Part shown: piece after piece, positions 18,292 to 26,974 of the stretch | Layout of the letters: every line of letters starts with the position of its first letter | How positions within the stretch are numbered: the stretch's first letter is position 1 | Origin: Bacillota bacterium | Lineage (GTDB): Bacteria; Bacillota; Clostridia; Lachnospirales; Lachnospiraceae | Direction of reading: 5' to 3' | DNA: 64,000 bases | NCBI GenBank assembly: GCA_023420085.1 | Contig: JAEZWQ010000025.1 | Coordinates: forward strand, 124,001-188,000 | Notes under the pieces: generated by a model | The model's input: only the letters and a program-made list of their open reading frames with translations | Database searches by the model: none | Told to the model about the DNA's origin: nothing | Translations under genes and position numbers: made by a program

Positions 18292-18489
18292 AACATACAA
18301 AATCAAAATTGTATTATTATATAAAAGCATAGATTATTAGTATAAATTGTTTAATAAGTATTAGTAGAAATAGTTAAATTAACTATACGATTTTTTGATA
18401 TTCTAGTAAAAGAAAGGGAGAAGATTGTTAATATTATAACTTTGGTTGACGTCATTCAATAAAGTGATAGACTAATTTTAGGAGTGAAA

Positions 18490-19239
18490 ATGATAGAGAA
18501 AATTAACATATTAAAATATTACAGTAACAGAGGTTATGTTGAAGAAAATGATATTATTCTAAAAGAATATTTATTTTCGATATATATAAATAATAACCTT
18601 ATAGTAGAATTGCTTACAATACCTAAAAAACTAAGAGAATTAGTGATTGGATATATGTATACAGAAGGTATGATTAAAAGCTTTGAAGATATCGATACTA
18701 TAGATATTAATGAGGAAAAAGGTATAGCTAATATTGAGCTAAAAGAAAGATTATATAACGATAAAAGTACTCTTGTTACAACAGATAGCGGAGATTTTCG
18801 AGCTATTCCGTACCAGTTCTATAATGATTATGAGAAAGTAAAATTAAATAAAATTAAGTTTGATCCAGAAGTTGTAATAAGAAAATTTCAGGAATTAAAA
18901 AAAGGCTCTGATCTTTTTAATAAAACTGGTAATGTTCATAGTGTACAGATTTGCAAGGGAGATAAAACTTTATATTTTGCTGAAGATATAGGAAGATATA
19001 ATGCTTTTGATAAATGTGTGGGGGCTGCAATTATTGATGGAGAAGATTTGTCTAAAACAGTAGTATACACAAGTGGAAGAATTCCAAGCTCTATTGCAAT
19101 GAAAACTATTAGAGCAGGAATACCTATAATAGTGTCACGTTCTGCCCCTTCAGATAAAACATTAAAATTAGCAAAAGAATATGATTTAACAGTAATAGGT
19201 TTTGCAACTAAAGAAAAAATAAATATCTATAATATGTAA
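18490..19239 (+). CDS. fdhD: FdhD-like sulfurtransferase lacking the conserved Cys pair
   Basis: FdhD passes sulfur from a cysteine desulfurase to the molybdenum cofactor of formate dehydrogenase. The 249-residue protein has the family landmarks: the early IGYMYTEGMI segment, TGNVHSVQIC, EDIGRYNAFDKCVGAAI (about 164-180) and YTSGRIPSSIAMKT. The loop that carries CxxC in E. coli FdhD (C121/C124) is replaced here by TTDSGDFRAIPYQF (about 96-109), with no cysteine. The protein may therefore bind cofactor without transferring sulfur by the known route. AGGAG at 18480-18484 selects ATG 18490. It leads a three-gene cluster with a formate/nitrite channel and moeA, supporting a formate-dehydrogenase role; the dehydrogenase itself is outside the window. 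Confidence 0.85.
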   Translation: MIEKINILKYYSNRGYVEENDIILKEYLFSIYINNNLIVELLTIPKKLRELVIGYMYTEGMIKSFEDIDTIDINEEKGIANIELKERLYNDKSTLVTTDSGDFRAIPYQFYNDYEKVKLNKIKFDPEVVIRKFQELKKGSDLFNKTGNVHSVQICKGDKTLYFAEDIGRYNAFDKCVGAAIIDGEDLSKTVVYTSGRIPSSIAMKTIRAGIPIIVSRSAPSDKTLKLAKEYDLTVIGFATKEKINIYNM

Positions 19240-19252
19240 TTGGAGGAGATGT

Positions 19253-19906
19253 ATGAAAAAGGTAGTTGGAAATTTTATTTATGCAATTTTAGCAGGAATA
19301 TCAATTGCGATTGGAGGAACTGCATTTTTGTATAATAGTTCATTAGGTGGAGCTAAAATTATTGGTTCAGTATTATTTTGTGTAGGGTTGTATGCAGTAT
19401 GTACATTGGGATATAACTTATTTACTGGAAAGGTTGGTTACGTATTTGAAAATGATTCGAAAGAATATATACCATTTTTGATATATGTATGGGTTGGAAA
19501 CTATATTGGTAGTATTATCTTCGGATTAGTGATAAGATATGTAATGAGTGGCAATCAAAAGTTTTTGGAAAGTGCAGAGAATGTTGCAAAAACAAAGGTG
19601 AACTTAGTTAATCAACCATTTAAATTATTTTTATTGGCAGTTTTATGTAACATCCTAGTTGTTCTTGCTGTAGAAGAGTTTAGATTTAATCAGCATGAAT
19701 TAGGTAAATATTTAGGTATACTTGGTGGAATAACAGTATTTGTATTTTTAGGATTTGAACATAGTATTGCTAATATGTATTATATGTCAGTTGGTAACAA
19801 GATAGTAGAAGGAATACCAAATATTTTAATTGTTACTCTTGGAAATATAGTTGGTGGCGTGATAGTGCCTGGCAGTAGAAAGTTAAAGGCATATTTAGAT
19901 AGGTAA
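19253..19906 (+). CDS. Formate/nitrite transporter (FNT) family channel
   Basis: A pentameric aquaporin-like channel for formate or related small anions. The 217-residue protein is shorter than FocA (about 280) but keeps six membrane helices, the NLFTGKVGY segment after helix 2, and FEHSIANMYY with the central gating His. It lies 13 bases after fdhD and 2 bases before moeA, with a strong GGAGGAG SD. The context strongly suggests formate as substrate; nitrite or hydrosulfide (as for NirC and FNT3/HSC) are alternatives. Confidence 0.88.
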   Translation: MKKVVGNFIYAILAGISIAIGGTAFLYNSSLGGAKIIGSVLFCVGLYAVCTLGYNLFTGKVGYVFENDSKEYIPFLIYVWVGNYIGSIIFGLVIRYVMSGNQKFLESAENVAKTKVNLVNQPFKLFLLAVLCNILVVLAVEEFRFNQHELGKYLGILGGITVFVFLGFEHSIANMYYMSVGNKIVEGIPNILIVTLGNIVGGVIVPGSRKLKAYLDR

Positions 19907-19908
19907 TT

Positions 19909-21126
19909 ATGAGAATAGATATTGATTCGGCAATAAAATTATTAAGTGATAGCATAGATATTCAAGATAAGACAGAAATAATAGATATAGTCAATGCATC
20001 AGGGCGAGTATGTGGAAGAGATATATTTTCTAACATCAATGTGCCTGTTGTACCTAAGTCTGCAATGGATGGATATGCGGTGAGAAGTATAGATGTCGAA
20101 TCGGCAGATAGATATAGACCAGTTAAGCTTGAAGTTTACAAAAAAGTTTATGCAGGAGATAATATAAATTTTAAATCAAAACCAAATACAGCTATAAGAA
20201 TAATGACTGGAGCACAGGTTCCAGAAGGCTATGATGCTATTATTAAACAGGAAGATACGGACTTTGGAAAGGATGTAGTTAGTATTTTTAAGAGTTGCAA
20301 ACCTTATGATAATTATTGCAAAATTGGAGAAGACATAAAATTTGGACAAAAGGTCATTAATAAATATGAAGTTTTGAGTCCATTTCACATAGGTGTTTTA
20401 GCGAGCTTAGGTAATAAAACAGTTGAAGTGTTAACTAGCCTTAAAGTTATAATATTATCTACTGGAAGTGAAATAATTGAACCAGGTATGGAATATAAAG
20501 AGGCTGCAACATATAATAGCACTTCATACCAATTAGCAACTATTTTGAAAAATTTTGGAGTTGATGTATTAGATATTATTCATTGTAATGATGATATTAA
20601 TGAAATAAAAAATATTATACAAGAATTAAGTAATAAAGTAGATGTAATAATAACTACTGGAGGTATATCTGTTGGAGAGAAAGACTTATTACCTGTGGTT
20701 CTTGATGATTTAGATGCAAAAATATTATTTAGAGGAGTAAATATAAAACCTGGGACACCAGTAACAGCAGCTAAACTAAATGATTCAATAATTTTATGTT
20801 GTTCAGGAAATCCTTTTGCATGTATCGTTAATTTTCAAGTATTCTTTTGGCCGATATTAGCAAAGAAAATGAACAATAATACGTTTATGCCCAAAATATA
20901 TGATGCTAAATTTACAGAAGGAATATTAAAACCTAAAAAATATGTAAGTTTTACAAGAGCTAGATATGATTCAGGGAATGTAGTTATAAATAATGACGGA
21001 CATAGTTCTAGTATATTATCAACAATAATAGGTAATAATTGCTTTATTATAAATGAACCAAATAAAAATGTTAATATAGGAGACAGTGTTAAAGTTCAAA
21101 TGATGAACTTAAACTATGAATATTAG
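19909..21126 (+). CDS. moeA: Molybdopterin molybdenumtransferase
   Basis: MoeA inserts molybdate (or tungstate) into adenylylated molybdopterin, the last step of the cofactor. The 405-residue protein carries SAMDGYAVRS, IMTGAQVPEGYDAIIKQED, LSTGSEI, TTGGISVGEKD and the PGTPVTAAKL/CCSGNPFAC segment, in the expected domain order. It starts 2 bases after the FNT stop with almost no SD, so translation is probably coupled. Other cofactor genes (moaA, moaC, mogA) are not in the window. It ends before a perfect 22-bp inverted repeat terminator. Confidence 0.94.
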   Translation: MRIDIDSAIKLLSDSIDIQDKTEIIDIVNASGRVCGRDIFSNINVPVVPKSAMDGYAVRSIDVESADRYRPVKLEVYKKVYAGDNINFKSKPNTAIRIMTGAQVPEGYDAIIKQEDTDFGKDVVSIFKSCKPYDNYCKIGEDIKFGQKVINKYEVLSPFHIGVLASLGNKTVEVLTSLKVIILSTGSEIIEPGMEYKEAATYNSTSYQLATILKNFGVDVLDIIHCNDDINEIKNIIQELSNKVDVIITTGGISVGEKDLLPVVLDDLDAKILFRGVNIKPGTPVTAAKLNDSIILCCSGNPFACIVNFQVFFWPILAKKMNNNTFMPKIYDAKFTEGILKPKKYVSFTRARYDSGNVVINNDGHSSSILSTIIGNNCFIINEPNKNVNIGDSVKVQMMNLNYEY

Positions 21127-21140
21127 CTATAAATATAATT

Positions 21141-21184
21141 AGCGCTTATACATTAAATAAAATTTTATTTAATGTATAAGCGCT
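21141..21184. terminator. Perfect 22-bp inverted repeat terminator, moeA/nrdB
   Basis: Positions 21141-21162 and 21163-21184 are exact inverted repeats with no spacer; the tip bases must form the loop. GC pairs (AGCGC) lie at the base, next to T/A runs. It serves both convergent operons. Confidence 0.88.
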
Positions 21185-21203
21185 TTATTATTTAAATTAT
21201 GAA

Positions 21204-22232
21204 TTACTCTAGTGTATCGAAATCAAAAGCAGCAGCCTTTGTATAGTTTGTAACTTTTGCTTCAAAAAAGTCAGTTTTTGTATTATTAATATTTGAGAAT
21301 CCATCAATCCATGCCATAGGATGATCTGTATTTTCAGGGTATAAAATATCAATACCGATAGCTCTAAGTCTTAGATTTGATAGATATTTTATATACCTAT
21401 CTATAAGGTCGTTATTTATACCAAGTATTTCATTATTAGTTACATATTGACCCCATTCGATTTCATTTTCTACACCAGTCCTCATCATCTCCCTAAGTTC
21501 ATTAACAATTTCTTCTGTAAATAATTCAGGATTTTCCTTTTTAAGCTCCTTTATTATATCTTGGAATAGAACTAAGTGAGTAACTTCATCTCTATTTATA
21601 TATTTAAATATTGTAGCAGTAGCTGTCATTTTACCTTGTCTTGCTAATGTGTAGAAAAAGCTAAAGCCTGAATAAAAGTATATACCTTCAAGAATATAAT
21701 TTGCAAAAATTGTTCTTAAAAGATTTTCTTTAGTTGGTGCATCACTAAATTGTTGATAAATATCAGCAATGAATTTATTTCTTGCAAGTAAGATTGGATC
21801 TGTTCTCCACTCATCATATATCTTATCTCGAGTAACTGGATTAGTAACAGTATCAAGAATATAAGAGTAACTTTGTGCATGAATTTCTTCTTGGAAGGCT
21901 TGAATATTCAATAATGAAGATACCTCAGGTGCTGTAATATATCTAGAAACATTTGGTAAGTTTTCACTTTGAATAGAATCAAGGAAATTCAAGAAAGAAA
22001 TTATTTTGTCAAAAGCATTTCTTTCGCCTGATGTAAGATAAGGAAATTGCTTAACATCTTCATTCAAAGCAATTTCTTCTGGAATCCAAAAGTTATTAAG
22101 CATTGTTCTATAAAGTACATTTGCCCAATCATATTTAATTCTGTTCCACTCTCTTAAATTAGTAGTATTACCATCTATAATACTTTGAGTTCCTCTTAAT
22201 CCATTTTCATTAAAGATTTTTTTCTTTTCCAT
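21204..22232 (-). CDS. nrdB: Ribonucleotide reductase class I, beta subunit
   Basis: The radical-generating subunit of aerobic-type ribonucleotide reductase. The 342-residue protein has the metal ligands in FLDSIQSEN (Asp), QEEIHAQSY (Glu, His and, four residues after the His, the radical Tyr), the ILEGIYFYSGF region and RDEVTHLVLF (Glu, His). The Tyr is present, so this is a standard tyrosyl-radical type. AGGAGG at 22236-22241 on the minus strand selects ATG 22232 rather than a longer start at 22274 inside nrdA. The gap from nrdA is 7 bases. In an anaerobe a class I enzyme suggests some oxygen exposure; a class III enzyme may be elsewhere. Confidence 0.95.
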   Translation of the reverse strand: MEKKKIFNENGLRGTQSIIDGNTTNLREWNRIKYDWANVLYRTMLNNFWIPEEIALNEDVKQFPYLTSGERNAFDKIISFLNFLDSIQSENLPNVSRYITAPEVSSLLNIQAFQEEIHAQSYSYILDTVTNPVTRDKIYDEWRTDPILLARNKFIADIYQQFSDAPTKENLLRTIFANYILEGIYFYSGFSFFYTLARQGKMTATATIFKYINRDEVTHLVLFQDIIKELKKENPELFTEEIVNELREMMRTGVENEIEWGQYVTNNEILGINNDLIDRYIKYLSNLRLRAIGIDILYPENTDHPMAWIDGFSNINNTKTDFFEAKVTNYTKAAAFDFDTLE

Positions 22233-22239
22233 ATTCCTC

Positions 22240-24519
22240 CTAACTTGAACAGCTTGTACATTCATCCATCTCAAGTGACTGGTTTCTTATGTAATAAATA
22301 GTTTTAAGTCCTTTTTCATAAGCACTTATATAAAGGTCTAATATTTCCTTGGCATTCATATTTGGAGTTATGTAAAGGTTAAATGATTGTGCTTGGTCAA
22401 CATGTCTGCCGCGAGTAGCACATGCTTTTATGCTCCATTGCTGATCAATTGTATGAGCTTCTTTATAAAGCCAGAAATTTGCTTCAGATAGATCAGGAGC
22501 AGTTTTTGGTATAAAGTTACCTTTTTTCTCTTCTATAAAGAATTTTTTAAATATTGGATCAATTCCTGCTGTTGTATTGGCAATATTAGATGTACTACCA
22601 GTTGGTGCAACAGCTATCAAATATCCATTACGCATACCATATTTATGGACATCTTCTTTAAGTTTTAACCATCTCTCAGAAGTATATCCACGTCTTTCAA
22701 AGTATTTACCTGTATCCCACTCAGAACCTTTGAAAGTTGGATAACTTCCCTTTTCCTTAGCTAATTCCATTGAAGCTTTTATCGCATAGTAGTTTATATC
22801 TTCAAATAACTTATCTGCTTCTTCAATATGTTCATCAGTTTCCCACTTTATTCCATGATTAACTAAGTAGTGATGATATCCGCTTGTACCTAAGCCTATA
22901 GCCCTATATTTATTTGATGTAATTTCAGCTTCCTTTACAGGGAATTGGTTAAGGCTTATAACGTTATCAAGCATTCTTATCTGTAAAGATATATTATATT
23001 CTAATTCTTCTCTTGTAACCTTACCAAGATTTATGGAATTAAGATTACATGTAACCATATCTCCGATTTTTGTTTTTGTTATAATTTCATCATTTTCACT
23101 TTCAGTAGAAACTAAGTCAGTAAATCCAACATTTTGTGCAATTTCATGACATAGATTTGAAGCATATATCATGCCAGCATGCTTATTCGGATTAAGAGAA
23201 TTAACGGTATCCCTAAAGAATATAAAAGGAGTACCTGTTTCAACAGCAGACTTCATTATTTTTTTGATTATATCTAATGCAGAAATTTCTATTCTTGTTA
23301 AATCACTATTATTTTCACATTCAATATATTTAGCGGTAAATTCTTTATTATCTCCATCATCATAATAATCTTCAAGATTAAATCCCATCTTTACAGAGAT
23401 TTCATGAGGGTCAAATAAAGAAAAATTCTCTCTATTTTTTAATCTTTCCATAAAGATGTTTGGGATTGAGACAGAAGGGAAGATATCATGAGCCTTTCTT
23501 CTATCATCTCCGTTATTAGTTCTTATATCGATGAATTCATATAAATCTTTATGCCATATATCTAAAGTTACAGTAGCACCACCCTTACGTTTACCTAATT
23601 GATCAACAGCAACAGCAGTGTCATTATAAAGTCTTACCCAAGGGATTACACCACCAGAAGCATTTTTAAATCCTCGTATATCACTATTTAGCGCTCTAAC
23701 CTTTCCAAGATATATTCCTAAAGCACCTCCATGTTTAGAAACTTGTGAGAATTTATTATTGACATCATAAATTGACCAAAGATTATCGCCAACACCAGAA
23801 ATGAAACAACTAGATAACTGATGGAATGGTGTACCTGAATTTGCCAAGGTTGGAGTAGCTACAGTCATTTTAAGATTACTCATCAGATCATAAAATTCTT
23901 TAGCAAATTTTAACTTATTTTCTCCCTCATTTATAGCAAGATGCATTGCGATTATCATAAAACGTTCTTGTGGAAGTTCATATATTTCTCTATTATATCC
24001 TTTAACAAGATAACGCTCAGATAATAATTTTACGCCTTCATAGTTAAATAAATAGTCACGCTTTGGTTGTATATAATCTCCAAGCTCCTCTATTTCTTTA
24101 TCTGAATAGCTGGCTTTTATGAATTTGCCATATCCACCTATTTCAGTTAGTGTATCAACTAAATGGTTGAAGTTACCATATCCAAAAGCCTTATATTTTC
24201 TATTGATAGCAGCCTCTTTGTAAAGATCAAATAGATATAATCTTGCAGCAACGTACTGCCAATTTTGATTCATTTTATTTATTACTTGACCGTTCTCGTC
24301 GGTAGTTTTTTGTATTACTTTTTCAATAGCTGCTTGTATTAAAATCTTTTGGATGGCTTTTGTTGTCATCCTATCTTTAAATTGGATTTTTGCATCCATT
24401 TCAAGTTCAAGGGGATCACAATCATCAAGTCCCAAGCAAGCAAAGGCGGCCATCTTCTTAGTCTTTTCAACAGATAAAGGTTCTAGACGACCGTCACGTT
24501 TCTCAATTAATATATCCAT
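22240..24519 (-). CDS. nrdA: Ribonucleotide reductase class I, alpha subunit
   Basis: The catalytic subunit that reduces ribonucleoside diphosphates. The 759-residue protein has an N-terminal ATP-cone (residues 3-90, IEKRDGRLEPLSVEKTKKM), SSCFISGVGDN with the first redox Cys, the radical-site NLCHEI, MVTCNLNSINLG with the second redox Cys, and a C-terminal DECTSCSS re-reduction pair. The ATP-cone indicates overall activity control by ATP/dATP. GAGGTG precedes ATG 24519; a GTG at 24528 overlaps the SD and is rejected. It heads the nrdAB operon, with a tandem repeat upstream of the promoter. Confidence 0.96.
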   Translation of the reverse strand: MDILIEKRDGRLEPLSVEKTKKMAAFACLGLDDCDPLELEMDAKIQFKDRMTTKAIQKILIQAAIEKVIQKTTDENGQVINKMNQNWQYVAARLYLFDLYKEAAINRKYKAFGYGNFNHLVDTLTEIGGYGKFIKASYSDKEIEELGDYIQPKRDYLFNYEGVKLLSERYLVKGYNREIYELPQERFMIIAMHLAINEGENKLKFAKEFYDLMSNLKMTVATPTLANSGTPFHQLSSCFISGVGDNLWSIYDVNNKFSQVSKHGGALGIYLGKVRALNSDIRGFKNASGGVIPWVRLYNDTAVAVDQLGKRKGGATVTLDIWHKDLYEFIDIRTNNGDDRRKAHDIFPSVSIPNIFMERLKNRENFSLFDPHEISVKMGFNLEDYYDDGDNKEFTAKYIECENNSDLTRIEISALDIIKKIMKSAVETGTPFIFFRDTVNSLNPNKHAGMIYASNLCHEIAQNVGFTDLVSTESENDEIITKTKIGDMVTCNLNSINLGKVTREELEYNISLQIRMLDNVISLNQFPVKEAEITSNKYRAIGLGTSGYHHYLVNHGIKWETDEHIEEADKLFEDINYYAIKASMELAKEKGSYPTFKGSEWDTGKYFERRGYTSERWLKLKEDVHKYGMRNGYLIAVAPTGSTSNIANTTAGIDPIFKKFFIEEKKGNFIPKTAPDLSEANFWLYKEAHTIDQQWSIKACATRGRHVDQAQSFNLYITPNMNAKEILDLYISAYEKGLKTIYYIRNQSLEMDECTSCSS

Positions 24520-24537
24520 TATTTTCACCTCAATATA

Positions 24538-24566
24538 AGTTTATCATTAATAGCATGCTTTTTCAA
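24538..24566 (-). promoter_or_regulatory. nrdAB promoter
   Basis: On the minus strand, TTGAAA (24566-24561), a 17-bp spacer and TAAACT (24543-24538) lie just upstream of the nrdA SD. Confidence 0.55.
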
Positions 24567-24588
24567 TTTTAAAATAATTACTTTTAAT

Positions 24589-24630
24589 TATGTAATTATT
24601 GTGTAGTATTATGTAATTATTGTGTAGTAT
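24589..24630. repeat. Perfect tandem 21-bp direct repeat upstream of nrdAB
   Basis: Positions 24589-24609 and 24610-24630 are identical 21-mers containing TAATTATTGTGTAG. The 21-bp period is two helical turns, so two regulator molecules would bind the same face. It lies upstream of the nrdA -35 and between divergent genes. The half-sites contain ACACAATAAT, only partly like NrdR boxes. Confidence 0.8.
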
Positions 24631-24677
24631 CGTATTTAATGAGCTTTTATGGTATTATAGACAAGGAGATATTAAAA

Positions 24678-24692
24678 ATGAGGTATAATTAA
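24678..24692 (+). CDS. Possible 4-codon upstream ORF before the sanA-like gene
   Basis: ATG AGG TAT AAT TAA has AAGGAG (24663-24668) nine nt before it, better than the site at the main start. It is in frame with the sanA-like gene and stops 3 bases before that gene's ATG. A termination-reinitiation leader is possible. Confidence 0.25.
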   Translation: MRYN

Positions 24693-24695
24693 AAT

Positions 24696-25286
24696 ATGGT
24701 TAAGATATTAAAAATATTTGTAATTATTATTTCTATAATTTGTTTATTTTTCATATCTATTATTGCATATATAAGGATTAGTACTAACAAACAAGTATAT
24801 AATTCCATATATGATATTGATAAAAAATATGATGCAGCATTAATATTAGGAGCTTCAGTATCTAATAACGAGCCATCACCAATGCTAAAAGATAGACTGG
24901 ATGCAGGAATTGAACTATATAAAGAATCAAAGGTTGATAAACTTATTATGAGTGGAGATGGGCAAGAGTTTTATTACAATGAAGTAAATGTGATGATTGA
25001 ATATGCTATTGGAAGAGGTATTCCTGAGAATGATATTGTTGCTGATAGAAATGGTATTAATACATCAGCATCAATTAAGAATTTAGAAAATTTTCCTGAA
25101 TTTAGCACATTTGTTATTGTTTCCCAAAAGTTTCATATAAATAGAGCACTATATTTAGCTAATAAAAAAGGCAAAGAAGCAATTGCATATCCAGCAGAGG
25201 ATATAAAGTATAAAAGTTTACTATACTATTATTTTAGAGATGCAATAGCAGGGATTAAAGATTTTATTATGGAGAATATAGATTAA
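24696..25286 (+). CDS. SanA/YdcF-type DUF218 membrane-anchored protein
   Basis: A DUF218 protein of 196 residues with one N-terminal membrane helix (about 5-25). Conserved segments are ALILGASVSNNEPSPMLKDR, LIMSGDG, DRNGINTSAS and VSQKFHINRAL. SanA homologues affect envelope permeability and vancomycin exclusion in enterobacteria; the biochemical activity is unknown. The ATG has only a distant GAGG and a well-placed four-codon frame upstream. Its stop shares a base with the next ATG (TAATG), so it is co-translated with the DUF47 gene and then ispG-polC. Confidence 0.85.
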   Translation: MVKILKIFVIIISIICLFFISIIAYIRISTNKQVYNSIYDIDKKYDAALILGASVSNNEPSPMLKDRLDAGIELYKESKVDKLIMSGDGQEFYYNEVNVMIEYAIGRGIPENDIVADRNGINTSASIKNLENFPEFSTFVIVSQKFHINRALYLANKKGKEAIAYPAEDIKYKSLLYYYFRDAIAGIKDFIMENID

Positions 25287-25912
25287 TGAAGAATGATAAT
25301 AGATATGATTATGTAGATTATTTTCAAACAATTATGGCATGGTGTATGCAAGAAAGAGATATGTTAAATTATGCCATTACAAACATAAGTGATCTTGATA
25401 TGAAAAAACATTATGAATTAATGCATAATGTTGAAAGTACTGCTGATGATCTAAGAAGAGATATGATAAAACATCTTCTAAAAGATTTTATACCACTTTT
25501 TGAACGAGAAGATATAATGGAATTATCAAAATTGATGGAAGATGTAATAGATTCAATAGAAAAAATATTTAAACTTATAAGAATCTATAATTTAAGAACA
25601 TTCGATAAAATAACATACAAACAATTAGATATATTGAATAAGGTAGTTGATGCTGTAGCAAAAGTTATTGATGAACTAGAAAATTTTAAAATCAATGAAG
25701 AAATAAATGATTTAATTCATTGCGCTATGAAAATAGAAAGTATAGCTGATGAAATATATTTAGATGGATTGACTGAGCTTTTCGAAAAGGGCGAAGGTAA
25801 TATATTTAATGTTTTACCAAGGAAGGAGTTAATTCAAGCATTTGAAGATGCAATTAATTCTTGTGAAAAGGTTGCTTATTTCATAGAGGTTGTACAAATA
25901 AATAATCTATAA
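25286..25912 (+). CDS. DUF47/PhoU-like protein
   Basis: An all-helical, PhoU-like protein of 208 residues (DUF47). The N-terminal helices (HNVESTADDLRRDMIKHLLKDFIPLFEREDI) contain the repeated acidic/His residues that bind metal in PhoU-like folds. DUF47 genes usually precede a PiT phosphate permease and are thought to regulate it. Here the next gene is ispG, so it is an orphan and its partner must be elsewhere. The start overlaps the previous stop by one base. Confidence 0.85.
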   Translation: MKNDNRYDYVDYFQTIMAWCMQERDMLNYAITNISDLDMKKHYELMHNVESTADDLRRDMIKHLLKDFIPLFEREDIMELSKLMEDVIDSIEKIFKLIRIYNLRTFDKITYKQLDILNKVVDAVAKVIDELENFKINEEINDLIHCAMKIESIADEIYLDGLTELFEKGEGNIFNVLPRKELIQAFEDAINSCEKVAYFIEVVQINNL

Positions 25913-25927
25913 TTAATTGGAGCTGTT

Positions 25928-26974
25928 ATGAAAACAAGAGAAATATCAATTGGCAATAAAGTTATAGGTGGTAATAATCCAGTATTAATTCAATCGATGT
26001 GTAATACAAGAACATCAGATATTGAAGGAACTATTAAACAGATACATGATCTAGAAAAAGCAGGATGTGAAATTATAAGGGTTGCTGTTCCAAATCGTGA
26101 ATCAGCTAAAGCATTAATAGATATTAAAAAAAATATAAATATACCCTTAGTTGCTGATATTCATTTTGACTATAAACTTGCATTGATGGCTATTGAAAAT
26201 GGTGTGGATAAACTTCGCCTAAATCCAGGGAATATAGGTAGTGAAGACAGGATAAAAGCTGTAATAGACGCAGCTAAAAGGAAAAATATACCTATAAGAA
26301 TTGGAGTAAATTCTGGATCCTTAGAAAAGGAGATATTGAATAAATATGGAAAAGTTACAGCCGAAGGACTAGTAGATAGCGCTATTCATGAGATAAAGAT
26401 ATTTGAAAAATTTGATTATGATAATATTGTTATATCAATAAAGTCTTCGGATGTTTTGATGTCTATTAAAGCGCATAAATTATTAAAAAGTATGGTAGAT
26501 TATCCGATTCATATTGGTATTACAGAGTCAGGTACAGTAAAAAGCGGAACTATAAAGTCTTCAATTGGACTTGGTATACTACTATATGAGGGGATAGGGG
26601 ATACTATAAGGGTTTCATTAACCGGAGATCCAATAGAAGAAATATATTGTGCAAAAAAAATTCTTTCAACACTTGGTTTAAGAAAGTTTGGACCTGAGAT
26701 TATTTCATGTCCTACATGTGGAAGAACTCAAATAGATTTGATAAACTTAGCTAATAAGGTAGAGGCATACCTTGATGGCATTGAAAAAAATATAAAAGTT
26801 GCTGTTATGGGGTGTGTTGTTAATGGACCTGGCGAAGCAAAAGAAGCAGATATAGGAATAGCAGGTGGAAATGGAATAGGAGTTATAATTAAAAAGGGCG
26901 AAATATTAAAAAAAGTTAGAGAAGAAGACATGCTCGAAGAACTCAAGAAAGAGATTTTAAACTGGGAGGATTAA
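25928..26974 (+). CDS. ispG: 4-hydroxy-3-methylbut-2-enyl diphosphate synthase (IspG/GcpE)
   Basis: The penultimate enzyme of the MEP isoprenoid pathway, an iron-sulfur reductive dehydratase. The 348-residue protein is the short bacterial form. It has the TIM-barrel start (GGNNPVLIQSMCNTRTSD), LVADIHFDYKLAL, and the [4Fe-4S] ligands in SCPTCGR and MGCVVNGPGEAKEADIG. GGAGC precedes the ATG. It overlaps polC by one base, an arrangement seen in other Clostridia. Confidence 0.97.
   Translation: MKTREISIGNKVIGGNNPVLIQSMCNTRTSDIEGTIKQIHDLEKAGCEIIRVAVPNRESAKALIDIKKNINIPLVADIHFDYKLALMAIENGVDKLRLNPGNIGSEDRIKAVIDAAKRKNIPIRIGVNSGSLEKEILNKYGKVTAEGLVDSAIHEIKIFEKFDYDNIVISIKSSDVLMSIKAHKLLKSMVDYPIHIGITESGTVKSGTIKSSIGLGILLYEGIGDTIRVSLTGDPIEEIYCAKKILSTLGLRKFGPEIISCPTCGRTQIDLINLANKVEAYLDGIEKNIKVAVMGCVVNGPGEAKEADIGIAGGNGIGVIIKKGEILKKVREEDMLEELKKEILNWED

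Noticed and set aside
18447..18454. TGACGTCA palindrome upstream of fdhD
   Set aside because: An 8-bp site with no known bacterial meaning here; probably part of a weak -35 (TTGACG).
18411..18489. Molybdenum-cofactor riboswitch before fdhD
   Set aside because: The leader is short and AT-rich, and I could not find the conserved helices of such an element; GAAAGGGAGA there is not followed by a start codon at a useful distance.
24589..24630. CRISPR-like repeat
   Set aside because: Only two copies, no spacer between them, and no cas genes.
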